A program made the position numbers and the translations under genes. DNA of 42,315 bases from Halomarinibacterium sp041392205. Its GTDB lineage: Bacteria > Bacteroidota > Bacteroidia > Flavobacteriales > Flavobacteriaceae. The number at the start of each line of letters is the position of its first letter. The stretch's first letter is position 1. This document shows positions 31,288 to 41,003 of the stretch, piece after piece. The stretch covers positions 1 to 42,315 of the forward strand of contig JAWKMO010000019.1 of assembly GCA_041392205.1 (NCBI GenBank), given 5' to 3'. The notes under the pieces were generated by a model, which saw only the letters and a program-made list of their open reading frames with translations, made no database searches and was not told the DNA's origin.

Positions 31288-33228
31288 ATGCAAAACCAAA
31301 GTAGGGTTGTTATTGAAAACATTCACCCTCAATTAGAAGGCGGTCTCTATCCCATAAAATCTATTGTTGACGAAATTATTTCTGTAAAAGCCACTGTTAT
31401 TGCAGACGGTCATGATGTTATTGCTGCCAACCTATGTTATAAACACGAAAAAGAGAAAAATTGGAGCTATCATCCCATGAAACCTCTTGAAAATGATGTA
31501 TGGGAGGCCCCCTTTTGTACAGAAAAGCAAGGATTTTATGAATACAAAATAGAAGGTTGGGTCGATTATGCCCTTAATTGGCAACATGGTATTCATCGTA
31601 AAATTGAGGATGGTCAAAAAGTAGTTTCTGAATTATTAGAGGGAATTGAATACCTTGAAAAAGCGATCAAGAATAGCCATGCTTCTGAAAAAAAATATTT
31701 AGAAAAGCTTAAAATCCTCTTCCTTGAAGAAGCGTATTATCCCGAAGCCATAAAAGAGGCTACCTCACAGGAGTTACACGATATTTTTTCAAAATATCCT
31801 GAAAAATTTTTAGTAAATGAAAGCCAACTATTTAAGGTGTATTGTGATCGAGAGAAAGCACGCTTTAGTACTTGGTATGAATTTTTCCCTAGATCGGCCG
31901 CTTCTATTGAAGGGAAACATGGGACGTTCAAAGACTGCGAAGCTTTATTACCCAGAGTGGTAAATATGGGTTTTGACACTCTCTACTTCCCTCCCATTCA
32001 CCCTATTGGAGAAGTAAACCGAAAAGGAAAAAACAATACCACAACCGCGCAAGATGGCGATGTAGGTTCGTGCTGGGGGATTGGCTCAAAACATGGAGGT
32101 CATACATCCCTTCATCCTGAATTAGGAACTGAAAAAGAGTTTAAATCTCTCGTAAAAACTGCCCAAAAATTAGGTATTGAGATTGCTATGGATTTTGCCC
32201 TACAAGCAGCTCCAGACCATCCCTGGGTAAAAGAACATCCTCAATGGTTTAAATGGCGTCCCGATGGGACTGTGCAGTATGCCGAAAACCCTCCTAAAAA
32301 ATACCAAGACATTCTTCCCATTTATTTTGAAAGCGAAGATTGGAAAAATCTTTGGAACAATATGCTTTCCATTGCATTGTATTGGATTGAAGAGTTTGGC
32401 ATTCAGATTTTTAGGGTAGATAATCCGCATACAAAACCCTTTTACTTTTGGGGATGGCTAATTGCTGAAGTAAAGAAAAAACACCCTAATGTCCTCTTTC
32501 TTTCAGAAGCCTTTACCCGCCCAAAAATTATGCATCAATTGGCCAAACAGGGGTTTACACAATCTTACACCTACTTTACCTGGCGCAATTCAAAACACGA
32601 ACTTATTGAGTATGTAAATGAATTAACAAAAACAGAGCAACGGTATTTTTTTCGCCCCAATTTTTGGCCCAACACCCCCGATATAAACCCTTGGGCACTA
32701 CAGGGAAATCTTGAGGCTGTTTACCTTCAGAAATACTTTTTAGCGGCAACCCTGTCCTCCAATACCGGAATCTATGGCCCTGTGTTTGAATATATGCATG
32801 GGGCTGCACTGCCAGGAAAAGAAGAATATTTAGATTCAGAAAAGTTTCAAATTAAACATTGGGATTGGTCTATTAAAAATAAACTTATCACTCTTATCAC
32901 TAAAATTAACCATATTCGAAAAGCACAAAAAGCCCTTCAGCAAACAAATAATATTGAATTTTTATCTATTGAAAACGACGCCCTTATTGCTTACTATAAA
33001 TTTGATCAAACCCAAGAAAATGAAATTATTTGTGTTGTAAATCTAGACCCCTATTACACACAAAAAGGAATGCTTCAATTGCCTTTGGCTTCCTTAAAAA
33101 TTAATCAAGGACAGCCCGTAAAAGTACATGACCTCATTACCCAAAGCAGTTATATTTGGGATAAAGAATGGAATTATGTAGAGTTACACCCCGTGCTTCC
33201 TTTCCATGTATTTAATATTGAAAAATAA
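31288..33228 (+). CDS. glgE: Alpha-1,4-glucan:maltose-1-phosphate maltosyltransferase
   Basis: Extends alpha-1,4-glucan with maltosyl units from maltose 1-phosphate (GH13 subfamily 3). 646 residues. N-terminal beta domains (1-120), a helical insert (about 120-190), then the GH13 barrel. Diagnostic blocks: EFFPRSAASIEGKHGTFKDC, YFPPIHPIGEVNRKGKNN, DFALQAAPDHPWVKEHPQWF, and FRVDNPHTKPFYFW with nucleophile Asp378; acid/base Glu407 is in FLSEAFTRP. It overlaps the maltokinase start by one base, so kinase and transferase are made together. Confidence 0.97.
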   Translation: MQNQSRVVIENIHPQLEGGLYPIKSIVDEIISVKATVIADGHDVIAANLCYKHEKEKNWSYHPMKPLENDVWEAPFCTEKQGFYEYKIEGWVDYALNWQHGIHRKIEDGQKVVSELLEGIEYLEKAIKNSHASEKKYLEKLKILFLEEAYYPEAIKEATSQELHDIFSKYPEKFLVNESQLFKVYCDREKARFSTWYEFFPRSAASIEGKHGTFKDCEALLPRVVNMGFDTLYFPPIHPIGEVNRKGKNNTTTAQDGDVGSCWGIGSKHGGHTSLHPELGTEKEFKSLVKTAQKLGIEIAMDFALQAAPDHPWVKEHPQWFKWRPDGTVQYAENPPKKYQDILPIYFESEDWKNLWNNMLSIALYWIEEFGIQIFRVDNPHTKPFYFWGWLIAEVKKKHPNVLFLSEAFTRPKIMHQLAKQGFTQSYTYFTWRNSKHELIEYVNELTKTEQRYFFRPNFWPNTPDINPWALQGNLEAVYLQKYFLAATLSSNTGIYGPVFEYMHGAALPGKEEYLDSEKFQIKHWDWSIKNKLITLITKINHIRKAQKALQQTNNIEFLSIENDALIAYYKFDQTQENEIICVVNLDPYYTQKGMLQLPLASLKINQGQPVKVHDLITQSSYIWDKEWNYVELHPVLPFHVFNIEK

Positions 33229-34856
33229 TGGCAAAACTAGATACTACCAAAATGAAAATGCCTTCAAGTTTTAATTCCTCTTGGGAACAATTGATGGATG
33301 ATACAGGTTTTGTAAAAATGTTTCTTTCGGAAGTATTAGAAGATTATATTATAAAACAACGATGGTATGGTGGTAAATCCAGTAAACTAAAGTACATTGA
33401 ACTGACCGAGTATTTTAGAATACAACAAAAGGAAGAAGTCTATTATGGTCTTATTCTGGAAGTAAACTTTGTGGAAGCTTTTTACCAGCATTATTTCCTA
33501 CCCATTGCCTTTGTAACCGACGAAAGCTTTGCCAAAGAAGAACGTATTTTAAAACTTACCATTAATGAGGTAGCTGGCTATATTATTGATGCAATACACT
33601 TGGAAGCCTTTCGAAAATTGGTCTTTGAACGCATTTTAAATTCCCAAGCAAACGACACTAGTAGGGTGCAATATCACAAAGGGGACCGGTTTAAGGAAAC
33701 CGAATATAAATCCTCGCGATTTATGGGAATGGAGCAAAGCAATACATCGGTAATCATTAACGAGAAGTGTGTTATAAAATTTTTTAGACGAATTTATGCC
33801 ACCAAGAACCCCGATTATGAAATGTCACGCTTTCTTTCCGATAAAAAAGGTTTCCAAAATACCCCTGCCTATCTGGGAAGTATTAATATAAAAGATTCCG
33901 AAAATATCATCACCACGATAGCCCTCATGCAAGAATTAGTGCCTAACGATGGTGATGCATGGGAATACATGCTTAAAAAGCTAGATAAGGTATTTAAAAC
34001 GCTGTCCGATAAACACATCAATATTCATCAATTACCCGATGTAGCCATGTTTGCCCGATTAAAAATTAGAGATGTCCCCCCCGAAATTATCGATTGGGGC
34101 GGATTAAACCTCTTTCAAAATTTACGCCAATTGGGCATTCGTACTGCAGAAATGCACATCGCTTTAGGTTCCGAATTTGAAGAAACCGCTTTTACTCCAG
34201 AACGCTTTAATGGGGATTATGAAGTGTGGCTAAAAAATAGATTGTTGTATCAATTTCAAAACCGATTGAACACCGTTGAAAACAATTTGCACAAATTGGA
34301 AGGCTTAACTCTGACACTTGCCAAGCAATTTTTGGAACAAAAAAACGAAATTCGAAAACGCTTTTTAGATTTTGATTGGACCAAGTTAAAAGGAGAGCGT
34401 TTACGGGTACACGGAGACTATCATTTAGGGCAGATTTTAGTAAAAAATGGCGATTTCCATATTCTAGATTTTGAAGGGGAACCCGAAAGCACCATTCGCG
34501 ACAGAAAAGTAAAACAACCTCCTTTAAAGGATGTTGCTGGACTCTTTCGTTCGTTTCATTATGCCATTTATGCTACAATTTTTAATAATGGGGATAAATA
34601 CCCACAAACCGAAGAAGAATTATTTTACGCAGGCGAATTATTATACCGCTATTTTATTGGAGTCTTTCTTGAAAGCTACACCGAAAAAATTCAAAATGCC
34701 AATATTAATATAGGCTATAGTCAAGAACGCATTTATGTCTTAAAGTACTCAATGCTTGAAAAAGCTGTTTACGAACTGGGTTACGAAATGAATGCAAGAC
34801 CCCTTTGGGCAGTAATCCCTCTAGAAGGTATTGCTTCCATTATGAAATTAAATTAA
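33228..34856 (+). CDS. mak: Maltokinase
   Basis: Phosphorylates maltose with ATP to maltose 1-phosphate, the GlgE substrate. 542 residues, with the N-terminal cap region (IIKQRWYGGKSSKLKYIELT) and an aminoglycoside phosphotransferase-like kinase fold: catalytic loop RVHGDYHLGQILVKNGDFHI and metal site LDFEGEP. In many bacteria this domain is fused to trehalose synthase (TreS); here it is free-standing. It starts on the last base of the glgE stop and is followed by glgB after 10 bp. Confidence 0.95.
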   Translation: MAKLDTTKMKMPSSFNSSWEQLMDDTGFVKMFLSEVLEDYIIKQRWYGGKSSKLKYIELTEYFRIQQKEEVYYGLILEVNFVEAFYQHYFLPIAFVTDESFAKEERILKLTINEVAGYIIDAIHLEAFRKLVFERILNSQANDTSRVQYHKGDRFKETEYKSSRFMGMEQSNTSVIINEKCVIKFFRRIYATKNPDYEMSRFLSDKKGFQNTPAYLGSINIKDSENIITTIALMQELVPNDGDAWEYMLKKLDKVFKTLSDKHINIHQLPDVAMFARLKIRDVPPEIIDWGGLNLFQNLRQLGIRTAEMHIALGSEFEETAFTPERFNGDYEVWLKNRLLYQFQNRLNTVENNLHKLEGLTLTLAKQFLEQKNEIRKRFLDFDWTKLKGERLRVHGDYHLGQILVKNGDFHILDFEGEPESTIRDRKVKQPPLKDVAGLFRSFHYAIYATIFNNGDKYPQTEEELFYAGELLYRYFIGVFLESYTEKIQNANINIGYSQERIYVLKYSMLEKAVYELGYEMNARPLWAVIPLEGIASIMKLN

Positions 34857-34866
34857 CAATTCACTT

Positions 34867-36792
34867 ATGAGTAATGTACTCCCACATAGCTTTTTTACCG
34901 ATTTTGACATTAGCCTATTTAAAGCAGGAAAGCACTTTCGTCTCTATGAAAAATTAGGTGCCCATCTCACCGAACTCGATGGGCAAAAAGGAGTCTATTT
35001 TGCCGTTTGGGCACCCTCCGCAAAAGCCGTTTCTGTCGTGGGAGATTTTAATTATTGGATGGAAGGCGAACACCCACTTAACGTGCGTTGGGATGGTTCT
35101 GGAATTTGGGAGGGCTTTATCCCTCACGTACAAAAAGGCACCCAATACAAGTATAAAATCCATTCGCATCACAACGATATTAAAACGGAAAAAGCAGACC
35201 CCTTTGCACGCAAATGTGAACATCCACCCAACACAGCTTCTATCGTTTGGGATACCCATCATGAGTGGAAAGATGCAAAATGGATGGAATCCCGAAAAAA
35301 AACCAATCAGTTAAACCAACCCTTTTCAGTCTATGAAGTACATTTAGGTTCTTGGATGCATAATGCCAAAGAAAACAGGCCTCTATCGTATCTAGAATTA
35401 GCAAAAGAACTGACAACTTATGTGAAAAAAATGAACTTTACTCACGTAGAGTTTATGCCCATAATGGAATATCCGTACGATCCTTCGTGGGGCTACCAAC
35501 TAACAGGATATTTTGCTCCTACCTCCCGTTTTGGAAAACCTGAAGATTTTATGCTGTTGGTGGACGAATTACACAAAAACAACATTGGTGTTATCCTCGA
35601 TTGGGTTCCCTCCCATTTTCCAGAAGATGCACACGGACTGGGATTTTTTGACGGCACTCATTTATACGAACATCCCGATCGAAAAAAAGGCTATCACCCC
35701 GACTGGAAGAGTCTCATTTTTAACTATGGAAGAAATGAAGTGCGTGCCTTTTTAATAAGCAATGCCGTTTTTTGGATAGACCAATACCATGCCGATGGTT
35801 TGCGCGTTGATGCCGTAGCCTCTATGCTCTATCTTGACTATTCGCGTAACGAGGGAGAATGGGATCCCAACCCATTTGGAGGAAGGGAAAACCTAGATGC
35901 TATTTCCTTTTTTAAAGAATTAAATGAAGAAATCTACGGAAGTTTTGAAGGGGTACAAACTATTGCCGAAGAATCTACCAGCTTCCCAATGGTTTCAAAA
36001 CCTACTTTTCTAGGAGGCTTAGGCTTTGGTATGAAATGGATGATGGGATGGATGCACGATACATTGGAATATTTCAAAAAAGAACCTATCTATCGAAAAC
36101 ACCATCAAAACGATTTAACCTTCAGCATGACCTATGCCTTTACCGAAAACTTTATGCTTCCGTTAAGCCATGATGAAGTAGTTTACGGTAAAAAATCCCT
36201 GTTATACCGCATGCCTGGCGACGAGTGGCAACGTTTTGCCAATTTGCGGTTGTTGTTTAGTTATATGCTTACCCATCCGGGAGCCAACTTACTTTTTATG
36301 GGGGGTGAGTTTGGTCAAAGTGAAGAATGGAATTTTCAGCAAAGTCTAGACTGGCATTTACTGGAATATGACTTCCATAAAGGGGTGCAAAAATTAGTTT
36401 CCGACTTAAATGGATGGTACAAAAAAGAACCGGCTTTATACGAAAAGCAATTTAGTAGCGAAGGTTTTGAATGGATCGATTACAACGACTCCGAAAACTC
36501 GGTCATTTCTTATATCCGAAAAGGAAATAAAGAAAAGGAAAATGTAATTGTTATTTGCAATATGACTCCTGTGCCTCGTAAGGACTATCGTATTGGGCTT
36601 CCAAAAGAAGGAACCTACAAACTCATTTTTAATAGCGACCAAACGGTTTATGGAGGCTCTAATTTTTCAGTCAAAAAGCAATATGTTTCAGAAAAAATAG
36701 AATGGCAATATCGAAAACAATCGGCTACTTTTGACCTTCCACCTTTAAGCATGATGGCTCTAAAAAGAGTCCATTCCAAAGAAAAAAGTTAA
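34867..36792 (+). CDS. glgB: 1,4-alpha-glucan branching enzyme
   Basis: Introduces alpha-1,6 branches into alpha-glucan. 641 residues. N-terminal CBM48 (about 20-115: LTELDGQKGVYFAVWAPSAK, VVGDFNYW), GH13 barrel with EVHLGSWM, VEFMPIMEYPYDPSWGYQLT, DGLRVDAVASMLY (nucleophile Asp315) and TIAEESTSFP (acid/base Glu368), LPLSHDEVVYGK, and a C-terminal all-beta domain. Third gene of the glgE-mak-glgB operon; its product is the polymer that GlgE lengthens. It is of the shorter branching-enzyme form with one N-terminal domain. Confidence 0.97.
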   Translation: MSNVLPHSFFTDFDISLFKAGKHFRLYEKLGAHLTELDGQKGVYFAVWAPSAKAVSVVGDFNYWMEGEHPLNVRWDGSGIWEGFIPHVQKGTQYKYKIHSHHNDIKTEKADPFARKCEHPPNTASIVWDTHHEWKDAKWMESRKKTNQLNQPFSVYEVHLGSWMHNAKENRPLSYLELAKELTTYVKKMNFTHVEFMPIMEYPYDPSWGYQLTGYFAPTSRFGKPEDFMLLVDELHKNNIGVILDWVPSHFPEDAHGLGFFDGTHLYEHPDRKKGYHPDWKSLIFNYGRNEVRAFLISNAVFWIDQYHADGLRVDAVASMLYLDYSRNEGEWDPNPFGGRENLDAISFFKELNEEIYGSFEGVQTIAEESTSFPMVSKPTFLGGLGFGMKWMMGWMHDTLEYFKKEPIYRKHHQNDLTFSMTYAFTENFMLPLSHDEVVYGKKSLLYRMPGDEWQRFANLRLLFSYMLTHPGANLLFMGGEFGQSEEWNFQQSLDWHLLEYDFHKGVQKLVSDLNGWYKKEPALYEKQFSSEGFEWIDYNDSENSVISYIRKGNKEKENVIVICNMTPVPRKDYRIGLPKEGTYKLIFNSDQTVYGGSNFSVKKQYVSEKIEWQYRKQSATFDLPPLSMMALKRVHSKEKS

Positions 36793-36806
36793 CGAAATCG
36801 ATTTCG
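36793..36806. promoter_or_regulatory. Candidate operator between glgB and the GH31 gene
   Basis: CGAAATCGATTTCG is a perfect 14-bp palindrome with a central CG, directly after the glgB stop and 98 bp before the GH31 ATG. Shares CGAAATCG with the candidate site upstream of glgE. Confidence 0.4.
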
Positions 36807-36903
36807 GTTGTTCATTACTTTTCTGAAATAATTTAGTTTCCATACCTATATTTTATTCAGAAATCTTTTCATTTGTAATGCGCCTTAATCTGAAGAATAA
36901 ACT

Positions 36904-39303
36904 ATGATTATAAATACCGAACTAGAACATAAAGGAAACCAATTTCCTTCCCAAATATCAAGATTTACCAAAGAAAAAGACAAATTTCTTATTACTTCCG
37001 AAAATGGCGTTCAGCTACAAATAACCATAGTTCGTGACAGTGTTCTTAGATTTCGATATAGTACTTACGGTAGTTTTCCAAAAGATTTTAGCTATGCCAT
37101 TGTAAATGATGTGGCACGAGGGTACAATCATTTGGAATATTCTGAACAAGCCGATCGCTATATAATTACCACCGCAAAATTGGTCCTTCATATTGACAAA
37201 GCCAATATGCGCAAAACTATTTATGATATCGATGGAAATCTTATTAATGAAGATGAAAGTGGTTTTCATTGGGAATACAGCTACGAACACGGAAGTGATA
37301 TTGTGAAGATGAGTAAGTTTGAGCAAAAATTGGAATGTTATTATGGGCTTGGAGACAAACCTACGCATTTCAATTTAAAAGGAAAACGCTTAGAAAATTG
37401 GGTGACCGATGAATATGCCTTTGGCAAAGACCGCGACCCACTTTATAAGGCCATTCCGTTTTATATTGGCTTGCACAACAATCTTTCCTACGGAATTTTC
37501 TTCGACAATACATTTAGAACCTTTTTCGATTTTGGCCATGAACGTCGAAATGTAACCAGTTTTTGGGCGCAAGGAGGGGAAATGAACTACTACTTTTTCT
37601 ATGGCCCTGAAATGAATGAAGTAGTAACTAGCTACACCGACTTAACCGGAAAACCCGAATTACCACCCCTCTGGGCCTTGGGGTTTCATCAAAGCAAATG
37701 GAGCTATTATCCCGAAAGTAATGTGCGAGAAATTGCCGCAAAATTTAGAGGTTTAAAAATTCCTTGTGATGCTATCTATTTAGACATTGATTATATGGAT
37801 GGTTGGCGCTGTTTTACGTGGAACCATGACTATTTTCCCGATCCTAAAAAAATGATTGCCGATTTGGAGCAAGATGGCTTTAAAACCGTAGCTATTATTG
37901 ATCCCGGCATTAAAATAGACCCAGATTACTGGGTATATCAAGAAGCGCTAGAAAATGATTATTTCTGCAAACGCGCCGACGGCCCGTTAATGCGTGGAAA
38001 AGTGTGGCCCGGAGAATGCAATTTCCCAGATTTTACCAATCCCAAAGTACGCAAATGGTGGAGTGGATTGTATAAAGAATTAATAGAAGATATAGGAGTG
38101 CATGGCGTGTGGAACGATATGAACGAACCTGCTGTTATGGAAGTTCCCACTAAAACCTTTCCACTGGATGTTCGTCATGATTACGACGGAAATGCTTGTA
38201 GTCATGCAAAAGCACATAATGTGTACGGGATGCAAATGGCCCGAGCTACCTATAAAGGAGTAAAGCAGTTTGTATTCCCAAAAAGACCATTCGTTATTAC
38301 CCGTGCCGCCTATTCGGGTACGCAACGTTATACCTCTAGTTGGACAGGAGATAATGTAGCGAGCTGGGAACACCTTTGGATTGCCAATCAGCAGATACAA
38401 AGGATGTCCATTTCGGGGATGAGCTTTATTGGTACGGATATAGGCGGTTTTGCAGAACAGCCAACAGGAGAGTTGTTTATAAGATGGATTCAATTAGGAA
38501 TTTTTCATCCTTTTTGTAGGGTGCACTCTTCGGGTGATCACGGCAACCAAGAGCCTTGGTCGTTTGATGAAAATGTCACCAACATTACCCGCAAGTTTGT
38601 AGAACTTAGGTATAAATTATTACCCTATATCTATACCGCTTTCAGACAATATGTTACGGAGGGTACGCCCATGATAAAACCGCTAGTTTTGTTTGATCAA
38701 TTAGATGCACAAACGTATTATAGAACTGATGAGTTTTTATTTGGTGACAACATTTTAGTTTGCCCCATTTTAGAACCCAACGCCAAAGGAAGAAGAATGT
38801 ACCTCCCAAAAGGTAAATGGTATAATTACTGGACCTTTGAGTTGGTTGAAGGAGGAAAAGAACACTGGGTAGATGCCGATATAGATAGTATCCCCATGTT
38901 TATAAAAGAAGGGGCAATTATTCCAAAATACCCAGTTCAACAATATGTGGGCGAAAAGCAATTTGACGAAGTAGAACTAGAAGTCTATTTTAAACAAGGG
39001 AAAGAAGAATCGGTATTATATGAAGATGCACACGATGGATATGATTACCGAAAAGGGCGTTTCAGCTTTAGAACTTTTAAGTTAACTGGGAAGCCTAAAG
39101 AACTTATTATTCAGCAACATAAAGAAGGAAAGTATGTAACACCCTACGCCAAGTTTAAACTCGATTTAAAACGCTTACCATTTACCATTACCACCATTGA
39201 AGTAGACAACCAAGTTACCTCGTTATCCAAATTAAAAGTAAACGGTAATACCGAATTAACAGTAGATAAAAACTTTACGGAGTTGCATATTATAGGGAAA
39301 TAG
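36904..39303 (+). CDS. GH31 alpha-glucosidase
   Basis: 799 residues, no signal peptide, so probably cytoplasmic. Family GH31: N-terminal beta sandwich (to about 230), barrel with LWALGFHQSKWSYYPESNVR, nucleophile Asp405 in GVWNDMNEPAV, acid/base Asp483 in SWTGDNVASWEHLW, GMSFIGTDIGGFAEQPT and HSSGDHGNQEPW; then C-terminal beta domains. It would release glucose from maltose or malto-oligosaccharides. Same strand and 111 bp downstream of glgB, so either a weakly linked last gene or separately regulated through the palindrome at 36793. Alpha-xylosidase or transglucosylase activity in the same family cannot be excluded. Confidence 0.95.
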   Translation: MIINTELEHKGNQFPSQISRFTKEKDKFLITSENGVQLQITIVRDSVLRFRYSTYGSFPKDFSYAIVNDVARGYNHLEYSEQADRYIITTAKLVLHIDKANMRKTIYDIDGNLINEDESGFHWEYSYEHGSDIVKMSKFEQKLECYYGLGDKPTHFNLKGKRLENWVTDEYAFGKDRDPLYKAIPFYIGLHNNLSYGIFFDNTFRTFFDFGHERRNVTSFWAQGGEMNYYFFYGPEMNEVVTSYTDLTGKPELPPLWALGFHQSKWSYYPESNVREIAAKFRGLKIPCDAIYLDIDYMDGWRCFTWNHDYFPDPKKMIADLEQDGFKTVAIIDPGIKIDPDYWVYQEALENDYFCKRADGPLMRGKVWPGECNFPDFTNPKVRKWWSGLYKELIEDIGVHGVWNDMNEPAVMEVPTKTFPLDVRHDYDGNACSHAKAHNVYGMQMARATYKGVKQFVFPKRPFVITRAAYSGTQRYTSSWTGDNVASWEHLWIANQQIQRMSISGMSFIGTDIGGFAEQPTGELFIRWIQLGIFHPFCRVHSSGDHGNQEPWSFDENVTNITRKFVELRYKLLPYIYTAFRQYVTEGTPMIKPLVLFDQLDAQTYYRTDEFLFGDNILVCPILEPNAKGRRMYLPKGKWYNYWTFELVEGGKEHWVDADIDSIPMFIKEGAIIPKYPVQQYVGEKQFDEVELEVYFKQGKEESVLYEDAHDGYDYRKGRFSFRTFKLTGKPKELIIQQHKEGKYVTPYAKFKLDLKRLPFTITTIEVDNQVTSLSKLKVNGNTELTVDKNFTELHIIGK

Positions 39304-39367
39304 GCTTTTGGATTAATAGATTGTTTGTATTTTAGTGTCAATTACAATTAAAAGTAATAAACAATCT

Positions 39368-39760
39368 ATGCGGCAATTTGAATCTGTTTCTGCTTATATA
39401 GCTTCGCAACCTAAAGAAAAACAACACATTTTAAAAGAAATACGCAAACGTTTACAAATGGCGGTACCCGAAGCTACAGAAGCTATAAAATACGGGATGC
39501 CTACCTTGGTATTGCAAGGAAACCTATTACACTATGCGGCAATGAAAAACCACATAGGTTACTACCCTTCTCCCTCTGGAATTATTGCTTTTGAAACAAC
39601 ACTTAAGCCCTATCATACTTCTAAAGGAGCTATCCAATTTCCTTTAGACATGCCTATCCCATACGATTTGATTGTAAAAATTGCGTTGTTTAGGAAAGAA
39701 GAAAACTTAGAAAAGGCAAAAACTAAGTTACAGAGTAAAAACGCAACTAGAAGCCTTTAA
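39368..39760 (+). CDS. DUF1801-family protein
   Basis: 130 residues from ATG 39368 (MRQFESVSAYIASQ); an alternative GTG at 39335 adds 11 residues. Matches the DUF1801/YdhG fold by MAVPEATEAIKYGMPTLVLQ, AAMKNHIGYYPSPSGI and AIQFPLDMPIPYDLIVKIAL. These small cytoplasmic proteins are common but uncharacterised. Downstream of the GH31 gene on the same strand without an obvious functional link. Confidence 0.88.
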   Translation: MRQFESVSAYIASQPKEKQHILKEIRKRLQMAVPEATEAIKYGMPTLVLQGNLLHYAAMKNHIGYYPSPSGIIAFETTLKPYHTSKGAIQFPLDMPIPYDLIVKIALFRKEENLEKAKTKLQSKNATRSL

Positions 39761-39845
39761 AAAGGTATTGTATAAAGGGTAATTTGGTATCTTAGCAAAA
39801 GACTTTCGAAATGTATAACCGCAATTACTCTAAAATAGATATGCC

Positions 39846-40436
39846 ATGCACCTATCTATCCTAATGCTTCTGCTTACCCTAAGCATTCCAAGCTTAGCGC
39901 AAACTAATACTAAAAGTAAATGGGTAGATACCGAAACATCCTATTCAGATGATTTTGGAAATTCCGTAAGGGTAACTAATAGCTTACCAAAAGGCGGAGG
40001 CACTTATACTACTACTAAAGGAAAAACCTATAGTTATGTTATTTTTTGGCATCAACTCACAAATATATCTAAGGTGCCATTGGAACTCTCACTTGTATAT
40101 CCTAGTGAGCCTTCTGCCATTTTTCCTCATCCAGATGCTCACATACGCTTATTCTTTCCACCAGAAACTATGACCCTAGAGAAGATAGATGCCTTCAATT
40201 ATGGTATTTCACATTTAAATGAGTTTTTAGATAGTACATTCTTTGAAACTAGCAGCTTACAAAAAATTATTCGTCCTAACGAAACTTACTATTTTTACAC
40301 CGCAATAGTTTTTTATAAAGCGCAAGGTAGTGCCAGAGCCAAACTAGTAAAAGAGGGCGCTAAAGCTATTTATGAGCTTAAGGTAGGTAATACGGAGACT
40401 AAAATACCTTCGGGTCAAATCATCTTTAAAAAATAA
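39846..40436 (+). CDS. Unknown exported protein
   Basis: 196 residues with a signal peptide (MHLSILMLLLTLSIPSLAQ). The mature domain appears to be a beta-rich fold (RVTNSLPKGGGTYTTTKGKT, VIFWHQLTNISKVPLELSLV, IRPNETYYFYTAIVFYK); no family recognised. Ends at a bidirectional terminator shared with the small protein on the other strand. Confidence 0.78.
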   Translation: MHLSILMLLLTLSIPSLAQTNTKSKWVDTETSYSDDFGNSVRVTNSLPKGGGTYTTTKGKTYSYVIFWHQLTNISKVPLELSLVYPSEPSAIFPHPDAHIRLFFPPETMTLEKIDAFNYGISHLNEFLDSTFFETSSLQKIIRPNETYYFYTAIVFYKAQGSARAKLVKEGAKAIYELKVGNTETKIPSGQIIFKK

Positions 40437-40439
40437 AAA

Positions 40440-40459
40440 AGAGCAGCTTGCGCTGCTCT
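40440..40459. terminator. Bidirectional terminator
   Basis: AGAGCAGC (40440-40447) pairs with GCTGCTCT (40452-40459), 4-nt loop. An A-run on the left gives a U-tract for the minus-strand gene; the plus-strand side is followed by a C/T-rich stretch. Confidence 0.82.
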
Positions 40460-40494
40460 CTCTTCTAACGACCAAAATTAAAATCTAAACCGAA

Positions 40495-40824
40495 CTAGAT
40501 TTTAACGTCTTTAACAAACGTTTCGCCCGCGTTGGTCACCAACTTAAAGGTATAAGTACCTCTTTGAGCCGTTTGAAAATCGAAAGCTTTACCCATACTG
40601 GCCTCACTTCCTAAGTTGCTTTTAAATACCAACGTACCGTCTTCACTATAAATAAATAGTTTATAGGTAGCATTTTGTGTATTTAGTACAGAAACCGCAA
40701 TGGTTTCATTTTCTTGCGTAATGGTAACGTTACCCTCTTTTGTAGTAACTTTTTCATAGTTGGCAAAAGCCGACATAGATAGTACAAACAAACTTGCAAG
40801 CATTACATTCTTCATCGTTTTCAT
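40495..40824 (-). CDS. Small exported beta-rich protein
   Basis: 109 residues (an alternative ATG removes the first three). Signal peptide ends near SMSAFANYEK. The mature 85 residues (ETIAVSVLNTQNATYKLFIY, SEDGTLVFKSNLG, GTYTFKLVTNAGETFVKDVK) resemble the immunoglobulin-like domain of type IX sorting sequences (a strand pair ending in a V-K-D-V-K-like tail), but there is no passenger domain. Divergent from the AraC regulator, with a 198-bp shared upstream region that holds a long inverted repeat. Confidence 0.82.
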   Translation of the reverse strand: MKTMKNVMLASLFVLSMSAFANYEKVTTKEGNVTITQENETIAVSVLNTQNATYKLFIYSEDGTLVFKSNLGSEASMGKAFDFQTAQRGTYTFKLVTNAGETFVKDVKI

Positions 40825-40904
40825 AAGTATTTGTTTTAATGATTAATATGGGTCAAAGATGAAACAAATTATACAGCGGTACTCCTACTTATTTTGCAAT
40901 TTTA

Positions 40905-40960
40905 TATGCTATTTTATCATAATAAGTGTTTCTATTTTGTTAAAATGATAAAATAGCATA
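40905..40960. promoter_or_regulatory. Long perfect inverted repeat between divergent genes
   Basis: TATGCTATTTTATCAT (40905-40920) and ATGATAAAATAGCATA (40945-40960) are exact reverse complements, 16 bp each with a 24-bp spacer. A further AGCAT copy lies at 40996-41000. The arms sit between the AraC gene and a divergent exported-protein gene, so they are likely operator half-sites, possibly autoregulatory for the AraC protein; a transcript hairpin is the alternative. Confidence 0.6.
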
Positions 40961-41003
40961 GATTTAGGTTAAATTTACACATACTATGCGCACATAGCAT
41001 TTG

